The notes beneath the pieces are model-generated. The model had not been told where the DNA came from and searched no databases. It worked only from the letters and a program-made list of their open reading frames with translations. This document shows positions 37,289 through 44,542 of a DNA stretch of 64,000 bases, piece by piece (the first letter of the stretch is position 1; every line of letters starts with the position of its first letter). Source of the stretch: PLA3 sp964592235 (GTDB taxonomy: Bacteria; Planctomycetota; Phycisphaerae; UBA1845; UTPLA1); assembly GCA_964592235.1 (NCBI GenBank), contig CAZQCF010000001.1, forward strand, positions 204,961 to 268,960. Reading direction: 5' to 3'. The position numbers and the translations under genes were made by a program.

Positions 37289-40200
37289 ATGTTGCGCACA
37301 CACACGAGATTTGTACTGGCAATCTGTACGGCGGTTGCAGCAGCAATCGTCCCATCAGCCGTTCGGGCCGTTGATATCAACGTGCCCGCTGATCACGCGA
37401 CCATCCAGGCGGCCATCGCGGCGGCCAGCGCCGGCGACCGCATCCTGGTCGCCCCGAACACGTACACCACGCCCGCCGGCGGCCTGGTGATCGACAAGTC
37501 GAACCTGCAGCTGTTGAGCACGGCCGGTTCGGCGACGACGATCATCGAGAACAACAATGCCGGCATGCCCGTCATCACGATCGCCGCCCCCGGCGTCATC
37601 GTCGGCGACGTGGGCATGGGCTTCCACATCCGCCAGTTGCAGGCGGCGACGGACGCCATCGTCGTGCAGGCCGACCAGGTGAAGTTCGGCGTGCCGACGA
37701 CGATTCAATCCAACCGCATCTCGGGCAATGACTCGAGCGACGGCATCTACGTGGACAGCTACATCGAGGCCGGCCTGTTCGTCGTCCAGAACAACACGTT
37801 CAATCGCAACGGCGGTACGTATTCGTTCACGTCGGGCGTGTATTTCGACAGCGCCGACCACACGAGCGCCAACGTCGGGTTTGTCAGCACGTTCGACTCC
37901 AACGTGGATATTCTGAACAACACGTTGACGGACATGGACACATACGGTGTCTATTTCGATTACCACTGCTACAAGAGCAATATCAACGTCAACAACAATA
38001 CCATGACGGGCGTGACGGGCTATTCGGGCGTCTACTTCGATTATGGCGCGGACGTCTTTTCAACGGTCAACATCAACGGCAATACGATTACCGATTTCGG
38101 CGATTACAGCATTTACATGTACGACATCACCAGTCAATGCGTGGTAAACGTCAACAACAACATGATCACCGGCGTGACCTATGCCGGCATTGAACTGGAC
38201 TACATCTACTACCAGAGCACGGTCAACATCAACAACAACACGGTGACCGGAAACGGTTCCGCCGACTACGGCATTTACCCATACGACACGGAATACGCCA
38301 GTACGACAAATGTCAGCGGCAACACCATCAGTGGCTTCGACGACACGGGCATCTACACCTATTACAACTACTACGGCTCAACGGTGATGGTCACCGGCAA
38401 CACCGTCAGCAGCAGCACGCAAATGGATTACGGAGTCTACATCGACACCGAATACGGTTCGAGCACCACGATCACCGGCAACACGATCAGCGGCTTCGAC
38501 TACGCCGGCATCGAGGAGGAATACCCCTACGCCGGCTGCACCACGAACATCAGTAACAACACGCTGACGGGCGACAACGGCGGAGCGGATTACGGCATTC
38601 TGGTCGACGGCCCCTATTACGGGAGCACCGTCACCGTGAACAACAACACCGCGACGAACTTCGACTACGCGGGCATCTACATCTACGACACCTACGACAA
38701 CACGCACATCACCTGCAACAACAACATGCTGACGGCCCTGCCCACGGGCGCGGACTACGGCATCTATCAGGGTTACCTGGAATCCTACAGCTCGGGCACG
38801 TTCGACATGAACACCGCCAGCGGGTTCGACTATTGCGGCATCTACAACGATGACTGCTATTACACCAGCGACATCACCATCACCAACAACACGCTGACCG
38901 GCATCTCCAGCGGTGCCGACTACGGCATCTACCTCTACGAGACGTCGGAAGGCTCCGACGGAACGGTGAATAACAATACCGTCACCAACTACGACTACGC
39001 GGGTATTTACTACGAATACCCGTCGTACGAGGCGGGCGTCGCCTGGATCAACGGCAATACGCTGACCGCCCTGTCAACCGGCGCTGATTACGGCATCTAT
39101 GTGTACGAAGTGTACACCGGCGAAGCCACAATCGACGGCAACACGATCACCAATCCGGACTACGGCGGCATCTACGTTGAGTACGTCGACTACGGCGGAC
39201 ATTGCGACGTCACCAACAACACCGTCACGATGAACGACAGCGGCGGTGACTACGGCATTTACAACTACAACGTGTATGAAGCCGGTTCGACGCTGAACGT
39301 CACGGGCAATACCGTCACCAATTACGGAAATCAGGGCGGTGGCGAGGCCGGCTTCTGGCAGGATGACTACACCGAGTACGGCTCGCGCCTGAACGTGTCC
39401 AACAACACGTTCATGGCCCACGCCAACGGCTCGGAGTACGGCATCTACAGCGACGACGGCATCTCCGACGGCTCCAAGGGCTTCTTCATGAACAACGTCG
39501 TGGAGGGCTACACCTACGCCGGTCTGTATTTCTACTACACGTACGACGGTTCCGAGACGACCGTCACCGGCAACACCTTCACTCCGCTGGCCAACATGGG
39601 CGATTACGGCATCCTGTCGGATGACGGCGCCGAGTATGGCAGCCGGATGAACATCAGCAACAACACCATCAACAGCTTCACCGACACGGGTATCTACTAC
39701 TACTACTCGTACGATGGAAGCCACGTCGCCGTGAATTACAACACCGTCAATGGCGACCCCAACACCGGCGGGTACTATGGCATCTACGGCGACGACGGTC
39801 CGGAGTACGGCTCCACCTTCGAAGCCATCGGCAACAGTATCGGCGGCATCCTCGGCGATGTGGCGGATGATTCGGCCGGTATCTACACCTACTACACCTA
39901 CAGCGGCTGCCAGACCACCATCTGCGACAACTTCATCCGCGGACGGACGGGCGAACCGGGCATGTATATGGTGGGTGTCTACTTCTACTACCCGCCGGAG
40001 TACGGCTCGACCGCGACGGTCTGCAACAACGACATCGCCGGTTTCTGGGATGCGGGTGTCTTCTTGTATGACGACGTGGACTACGGCAGCTCGTTCCACA
40101 TCACCAACAACAAGATCGACGGCGGCCGGTTCGGTATCTGGACCGACGGCTACGACTGGATCAACGGTACCGACGGCTCCATCACCGGCAACACGATTTC

Positions 40201-40909
40201 GAACTTCTCCGAGGTCGGCATCGATGCCAGCGACATCTGGGGTTCGATCATCGACATCGCCAACAACCGGATTCAGGGCAACGGCTCGGTCGCCGGCGTC
40301 GATATTCAGGACCTGGTCGATGGCGCAGCCGAAGTGACCATCCGCAACAACTGCATCACCGGCGTCGATACCGGTGTTGAAGTGGAAGACATCATGGACA
40401 CGGCCTTCGTGAACGTGAACGGCAACGACTTGAGCGGCGTCGCGACGACCGGCATCGTCAACGTCATGGGCCTGGCCGCCAACGTGATCGATGGAACCGG
40501 CAACTTCTTCGGCGCGGTGCCGACGAAGGCCACCGGCGAAGTTGACGTCAGCGGCGAGCTTGGCTCGGCCCCGGACAACGACGGCGACGGCGTCATCGAC
40601 TGCGACGACGCCTGTCCTGATACGGCCTCCGGCGATGATGTCGACGCCGACGGTTGCTCTTGCCTCCAGTTGAACCCGGCCGGCGATGCCGACGGGGACG
40701 GCGTGTTGGATTGCGATGACAACTGCCCGAACGCCGCGAACGCCGACCAAGCGGATGCGGACGGCGACGGCGTGGGCGATGCATGCGACACGACGCCTCC
40801 GGGTCCGCCCCCGTGCGGTCTGCTGCCCTGTGGTCCGGGTGCGATGATGGCCATGCCGTTCGCGCTGCTCGGCATCCTCGTCATGGGTCGCCGCCGCCGC
40901 GTGCGGTAA
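37289..40909 (+). CDS. Very large secreted right-handed beta-helix protein with thrombospondin type 3 repeats
   Basis: A 1206-residue exported protein (signal peptide ending SAVRAVD; AAGGAGA upstream of the ATG). INVPADHATIQAAIAAASAGDRILVAPNTYT is the classic opening of pectate-lyase-like parallel beta-helices. The body is made of Tyr- and Asn-rich coils, NNTLTxxxxGADYGIY alternating with GNTISxFDYAGIY. In the central part the unit is a 55-residue double coil, counted exactly in three successive repeats. Near the C-terminus are two thrombospondin type 3 repeats (DNDGDGVIDCDDACPD, DADGDGVLDCDDNCPN) and the tail CGPGAMMAMPFALLGILVMGRRRR. Probably a surface or matrix protein; no catalytic residues for a lyase were recognised. 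Confidence 0.9.
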   Translation: MLRTHTRFVLAICTAVAAAIVPSAVRAVDINVPADHATIQAAIAAASAGDRILVAPNTYTTPAGGLVIDKSNLQLLSTAGSATTIIENNNAGMPVITIAAPGVIVGDVGMGFHIRQLQAATDAIVVQADQVKFGVPTTIQSNRISGNDSSDGIYVDSYIEAGLFVVQNNTFNRNGGTYSFTSGVYFDSADHTSANVGFVSTFDSNVDILNNTLTDMDTYGVYFDYHCYKSNINVNNNTMTGVTGYSGVYFDYGADVFSTVNINGNTITDFGDYSIYMYDITSQCVVNVNNNMITGVTYAGIELDYIYYQSTVNINNNTVTGNGSADYGIYPYDTEYASTTNVSGNTISGFDDTGIYTYYNYYGSTVMVTGNTVSSSTQMDYGVYIDTEYGSSTTITGNTISGFDYAGIEEEYPYAGCTTNISNNTLTGDNGGADYGILVDGPYYGSTVTVNNNTATNFDYAGIYIYDTYDNTHITCNNNMLTALPTGADYGIYQGYLESYSSGTFDMNTASGFDYCGIYNDDCYYTSDITITNNTLTGISSGADYGIYLYETSEGSDGTVNNNTVTNYDYAGIYYEYPSYEAGVAWINGNTLTALSTGADYGIYVYEVYTGEATIDGNTITNPDYGGIYVEYVDYGGHCDVTNNTVTMNDSGGDYGIYNYNVYEAGSTLNVTGNTVTNYGNQGGGEAGFWQDDYTEYGSRLNVSNNTFMAHANGSEYGIYSDDGISDGSKGFFMNNVVEGYTYAGLYFYYTYDGSETTVTGNTFTPLANMGDYGILSDDGAEYGSRMNISNNTINSFTDTGIYYYYSYDGSHVAVNYNTVNGDPNTGGYYGIYGDDGPEYGSTFEAIGNSIGGILGDVADDSAGIYTYYTYSGCQTTICDNFIRGRTGEPGMYMVGVYFYYPPEYGSTATVCNNDIAGFWDAGVFLYDDVDYGSSFHITNNKIDGGRFGIWTDGYDWINGTDGSITGNTISNFSEVGIDASDIWGSIIDIANNRIQGNGSVAGVDIQDLVDGAAEVTIRNNCITGVDTGVEVEDIMDTAFVNVNGNDLSGVATTGIVNVMGLAANVIDGTGNFFGAVPTKATGEVDVSGELGSAPDNDGDGVIDCDDACPDTASGDDVDADGCSCLQLNPAGDADGDGVLDCDDNCPNAANADQADADGDGVGDACDTTPPGPPPCGLLPCGPGAMMAMPFALLGILVMGRRRRVR

Positions 40910-40956
40910 GTCATCACCGCGTGAGTTGAGAGCACGCGGAATCGGTAGAGATCAAG

Positions 40957-41001
40957 ACGGCCCCTCGTGCAATACGCTTGCACGGGGGGCCGTTTCTTCT
41001 T
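40957..41001 (+). terminator. Rho-independent terminator of the beta-helix gene
   Basis: A 16-base stem ACGGCCCCTCGTGCAA / TTGCACGGGGGGCCGT with a single G-T pair and a 4-5-base loop, followed by TTCTTCTT. It lies 47 bases after the stop codon. Confidence 0.9.
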
Positions 41002-41202
41002 GAAAGCGTGTTATGCGCCAGATCGCAAAGGCGCCGTGATGCGCATGGCTTTTGAGGGCGCTACCACGATGCCTCGAAAGACGCCTCGCTTCGATCCTGA
41101 ACGTGAGTAGAACTCGTCAGCGTGTGCCAGGTTGGGGCTGGCGCACCGTTTGGTCGCGCGCGGCGACAGGTTGGACGGCGCCCGCGACAGTGTGCTGGAA
41201 GG

Positions 41203-41427
41203 TTAGCGGCCGGCTGGTTGGGAAGACTGATCCAGTTGCTTCGCATACTCGTCAAGGAGGCGAAGCTGCCGATCAACCTGGTCCAATTCAGCCATCAGCG
41301 CGCGCTCCAGGTCGCCCAGCGCCGTATTGCCTTGTGACTCCAGGCGACTCTCGCCAAGACCGGCCAGCTCGCGCTCGATCTCGCTCTTGCGATGAGCCAG
41401 CGAATCGCGCTTCTGTGTCATGCCCAT
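41203..41427 (-). CDS. Small coiled-coil protein, unknown function
   Basis: A 74-residue charged protein predicted by eye to be almost wholly helical (heptad-like spacing in SEIERELAGLGE and LERALMAELDQVDRQLRLLDEYAKQL). It has a strong ribosome site (GGGAGGA) 6 bases before the ATG and a plausible promoter 83 bases upstream, so it is probably expressed. No enzyme motif or membrane segment. A second in-frame ATG lies two codons later. Not recognised as a named family. Confidence 0.72.
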   Translation of the reverse strand: MGMTQKRDSLAHRKSEIERELAGLGESRLESQGNTALGDLERALMAELDQVDRQLRLLDEYAKQLDQSSQPAGR

Positions 41428-41509
41428 GATGAATCCTCCCGGCGGCCTTTGCGATCCACCGACCGCCGACGCACCTCACCTTGATGCGGAAACAACCACC
41501 TCATCCTCA

Positions 41510-41538
41510 AATATAGCGGCATTCCAGGCAATAGAAAA
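41510..41538 (-). promoter_or_regulatory. Candidate sigma70-type promoter for the coiled-coil gene
   Basis: On the minus strand, TTTTCT (41538-41533) and TATATT (41515-41510) are separated by 17 bases. The local region is A/T-rich compared with its surroundings. Confidence 0.42.
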
Positions 41539-41603
41539 CCAGTAAAACGAATTACCTGCTTCGAAATGGCCCAATCACTATCGGACGCATCGCGGATTAA
41601 TCC

Positions 41604-42626
41604 TCAAATCGGGTCGAAAGTGGAGATGCCGAGGCGTGGTTCAAGGGGTTTTCTTAGCCAGGCGTTGAGGCGATGAAAACCGTCCTCCAGGGACACGCGC
41701 GGCGTGTAGCTCAAATCCCGGCGTGCTGCGGAGATGTCGAACCAGTGCGCGTTGGTCAGTTCGCCAACGAGAAAGCGCGTCAGCCTTGGTTCGCGGTCGA
41801 TGCGAAGCGCGCGATGGGTTGACTCAAGTGTGACGGCTGCGAGTTTGGCGAGCCAGGCAGGAACGCGGCGCGTGACCGGCGGGAGTCCGCCGGCGGCAAG
41901 GATTCGATTGACGATCTCCCAGAGCGGGCGCGGTTCGCCGTTGGAGATGAAATACGCGCGGCCTGCGCAGGCGGCGCCGGGTCCGAGCCGATCGGCCGCG
42001 AGGAGGTGGGCCTCGGCGGCATTGTCGATGTAGGTCGTGTCGATGAGCGGGTTGGCGTCGCCGATGCGCCGAAGCGCACGCGCGCGGGCGAGAATGCGCG
42101 GCACGAGGTGATTGTCGCGCGGGCCCCAGATGAGGTGCGGCCGCAGTGCGACCGTGGCCAGCTCGGCCGACGATGGTTCCAGGACGGCGCGCTCGGCCAT
42201 GGCCTTGGTCTTGGGATAAGCCGCCAGGTAGTGCAACGGATACGGCACGGTTTCGTCCGCTCCGGCCATGTCGCGCCCGTCGAAGACGACGCTGGGGGAA
42301 CTGGTGTAAACCAGGCGCGCCGCGCCGTGGGTCTTTGCGCCGGCCAGAACGTTGAGTGTGCCGTCGTAGTTGATCGCGCGGTAGACGCGCTCGTCGCCCC
42401 AGATACCGGCCAGCGCTGCGACGTGGAAGATCGTTTCGCACCCTTTGCAGGCTTCGATCACGACGGCGCGATCGCGCAGGTCGCCGCGGACCAGTTCGGC
42501 TCCCGCCGCCCGCAGGTCGGGGTAGTCTCCGCGCGCGAGCACGCGCACGCGGTCGCCCCGCGCCAGCAAGCGCTCGACGATCGCCCGGCCGAGAAAGCCC
42601 CCGCCGCCTGTTACCAGCGCCTGCAC
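41604..42626 (-). CDS. oleD: OleD-like 2-alkyl-3-oxoalkanoate reductase
   Basis: NADPH-dependent reductase of long-chain olefin synthesis, converting the OleA 2-alkyl-3-ketoacid to the 2-alkyl-3-hydroxyacid. The 340-residue SDR has ALVTGGGGFLGRAIVERLL, LVYTSSPSVVFDG, YLAAYPKTKAMAE (Tyr-x-x-x-Lys), LRPHLIWGPRDNHLVP and YIDNAAEAHLLA, all typical of OleD. The GTG at 42626 is chosen because it directly precedes the Rossmann strand; it overlaps the oleC stop by 16 bases, suggesting translational coupling. A longer frame to 42833 lies wholly over oleC and is not supported. A sterol-dehydrogenase-like SDR is the alternative, but the oleC context favours OleD. Confidence 0.9.
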   Translation of the reverse strand: MQALVTGGGGFLGRAIVERLLARGDRVRVLARGDYPDLRAAGAELVRGDLRDRAVVIEACKGCETIFHVAALAGIWGDERVYRAINYDGTLNVLAGAKTHGAARLVYTSSPSVVFDGRDMAGADETVPYPLHYLAAYPKTKAMAERAVLEPSSAELATVALRPHLIWGPRDNHLVPRILARARALRRIGDANPLIDTTYIDNAAEAHLLAADRLGPGAACAGRAYFISNGEPRPLWEIVNRILAAGGLPPVTRRVPAWLAKLAAVTLESTHRALRIDREPRLTRFLVGELTNAHWFDISAARRDLSYTPRVSLEDGFHRLNAWLRKPLEPRLGISTFDPI

Positions 42627-44425
42627 GGTTTTTTGCGCAACCTTTCCGCCGCCCAGACGGACAGCTTCTCGCGGAAGATTTTTGAATTGTGACGGATGTC
42701 CACCGGGAACCGCTCGTGGATCAAAAACGTGCTGATGCCACGCGTGTGGTCGTGTTGCCCCGCAAGAGCTTGCAGCTCGCCGATCAGTGTCGGCCGAACA
42801 ACGTCGCGATGCGACGGCTCCAGTTCGATGCACACTACAGGCCGCTGATGGGGCCGCTCGCCGATTCCGACCAGCGCGGAGCGAAAGACAGCCGGATGTT
42901 GACTGAAGATCGCTTCAACTTGCTCGGTGAACAGGATGCCCTCGGCGGTCTCGACCCGATGGCTCTTGCGTCCGCAGAACCACAGCCGTTCGCGCTCGTC
43001 GATCCAGCCGACGTCGCCCATGCGATGCCAGACGTCGTCGCCGTCGGGAATCTTCGCGAGTTGGTTGGCGCGGGTCGAAGAATCGGAGTGGCTGCTTTGA
43101 TTCGTGCCACTGCTTGAAGCAGTGGCACACGCGCGGAGCTCCCTGGCATTGTTGCGGTTTCCCCGGTCGTTGCTTGAAACCGCGGCACTCGGAGCGTGCT
43201 CTTCTCCACCGCTTAGATAGGCTCGCGTTACCATCGGCCCCTTCACCACGAACTCGCCAATCTCGCCATCGGGCAACACGAGCGAATCGTCCCACGCCGC
43301 GATCGGCTCGTCGGTAATGCGAATCACGCGCACGGTTGCCTCGGGCAACGGGCGGCCGACGCAGGTGCCCTCGCCGTTGGCGGTTCGCGCCGCCGTCTCG
43401 CCGAGTATTTCCCGATGATCGATCGAGGCGACGGGCAGGGCTTCGGTCGCGCCGTAGGGCGTGTGAATCCGCGCGGAATCATCGAGCAATCCGGCGAATC
43501 GCTTCAGGACATCCGGCGGGACGGCCGCCCCGGCGGAGATAACGCGTCGCAGCGAGGAGAGTGTGACGCGATGGGCCTCGCCATGGCGCCCCACCCGATT
43601 GAGCAGCGCCGGCGAACCGAACATATGTGTCACGTTGTTGTCGCGAATGGCGCGAATGATCTTGGTCGGATCGACCCGTGCCGGGCGCGTCGGATCCATC
43701 TCGGGGATGACGGCCGTCATACCCAGCGCCGGATCGAAGAGCGCGAACAGCGGAAACGTCGGCAGATCAACCTCGCCGGGCCGTATGCCGAAATGCTCGC
43801 GCAGCATGCGCACCTGCGCGTCGAACGTGCGATGCTGAAACAGCACGGCCTTGGGCGGACCGGTCGAGCCGGTGGTGAAGATGATCGCCGCCGGATCGTC
43901 GGGCTGCGTGTCGGTTGTCGCATAGGGTGCGCCGCGGCCGGTGCGCGCTCCCATGGTGCGAAGGCTGTCGAGCGTCCACCCGCCCCAGGCGAGTCGCCGG
44001 CCGATTGTTACTGCAATGCGAACCGACCTAAACGCACGGGGGTTCGCGACTCGCAGCAGATGCGCGAGCGGAATGCCGACAAACGCCTCGGCGTGAATGG
44101 CCGCGAGACATTGCACCATGCGCCGGCGACCCATGCCGGGATCAACGAGGACCGGCACGGCGCCGACACGATAGAGTGCGAACGTCAGCGCGAAGAACTC
44201 GGCGCTGGGCCGGGCCATGAGAATCGTCCGCGTGCCGCGCGCCACGCCCGTAGCGGCCAGTCCGTGCGCGAGTACGTCTACTTCGCGGTCCAACTCGGCG
44301 AACGACCATCGCGCGTACCCGTCGCCGCGCCTCCAGATGATGGCGGGCTGATCCGGATTCGCCTTCGTCGCATGAGCGAGGTGGCTGCTGACGTTCAGAA
44401 TGGGCATGGAAACGCTAAGGTTCAT
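42611..44425 (-). CDS. oleC: OleC-like beta-lactone synthetase (AMP-dependent synthetase family)
   Basis: Adenylates the 2-alkyl-3-hydroxyacid and cyclises it to a beta-lactone. The 604-residue protein has the AMP-binding motif IIFTTGSTGPPKAV, the OleC-type block FPLFALFDPALGMTAVIPEMDPTRPARVDP, THMFGSPALL, TPYGATEALPVASI, and the late WFCGRKSHRV. It ends DIRHNSKIFREKLSVWA. About residues 405-447 form a Ser/Asn-rich insert between VTRAYLSGGEE and LAKIPDGDDVWHRMGD, which are close together in OleC proteins I know; the insert carries two palindromic elements. The start is uncertain: ATG 44425 or 44407, both with weak ribosome sites. It overlaps oleD downstream. Confidence 0.9.
   Translation of the reverse strand: MNLSVSMPILNVSSHLAHATKANPDQPAIIWRRGDGYARWSFAELDREVDVLAHGLAATGVARGTRTILMARPSAEFFALTFALYRVGAVPVLVDPGMGRRRMVQCLAAIHAEAFVGIPLAHLLRVANPRAFRSVRIAVTIGRRLAWGGWTLDSLRTMGARTGRGAPYATTDTQPDDPAAIIFTTGSTGPPKAVLFQHRTFDAQVRMLREHFGIRPGEVDLPTFPLFALFDPALGMTAVIPEMDPTRPARVDPTKIIRAIRDNNVTHMFGSPALLNRVGRHGEAHRVTLSSLRRVISAGAAVPPDVLKRFAGLLDDSARIHTPYGATEALPVASIDHREILGETAARTANGEGTCVGRPLPEATVRVIRITDEPIAAWDDSLVLPDGEIGEFVVKGPMVTRAYLSGGEEHAPSAAVSSNDRGNRNNARELRACATASSSGTNQSSHSDSSTRANQLAKIPDGDDVWHRMGDVGWIDERERLWFCGRKSHRVETAEGILFTEQVEAIFSQHPAVFRSALVGIGERPHQRPVVCIELEPSHRDVVRPTLIGELQALAGQHDHTRGISTFLIHERFPVDIRHNSKIFREKLSVWAAERLRKKPCRRW
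43104..43128. repeat. Dispersed palindromic element, family A copy 3 (perfect, inside oleC)
   Basis: Same 25-base palindrome as at 30276-30300 apart from the central base: GTGCCACTGCTT, one base, exact reverse complement. It is read as part of ATASSSGTN in the OleC insert. Confidence 0.9.
43154..43187. repeat. Dispersed palindromic element, family A-like variant (inside oleC)
   Basis: GCGGTTTC and GAAACCGC, 8-base arms 14 bases apart, followed by GGCAC as in family A. It lies 25 bases from the perfect copy in the same OleC insert. Confidence 0.6.
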
Positions 44426-44542
44426 GGATTCCGGCGGTAAGTGTATGGCCCGGCAACGCGTAACGGTACAATGACCGTGCAGCGCCGAATGGTCGCAACA
44501 GGGGTTTTGCTCGCGTTCGGCGCACACCGGAGCAGGTGGCTC

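Noticed and set aside
37900..40300. Regular repeats resembling a CRISPR array
   Set aside because: The 165-base periodicity is degenerate at the DNA level and is fully explained by 55-residue protein repeats in one open frame.
39074..40750. A 558-codon Val/Asp-rich frame on the minus strand
   Set aside because: It mirrors the beta-helix repeats on the other strand; the repetitive composition is explained by the real gene.
42627..42833. A long N-terminal extension of OleD
   Set aside because: It lies entirely over the 3' end of oleC and encodes no recognisable sequence; the GTG at 42626 starts at the Rossmann strand.
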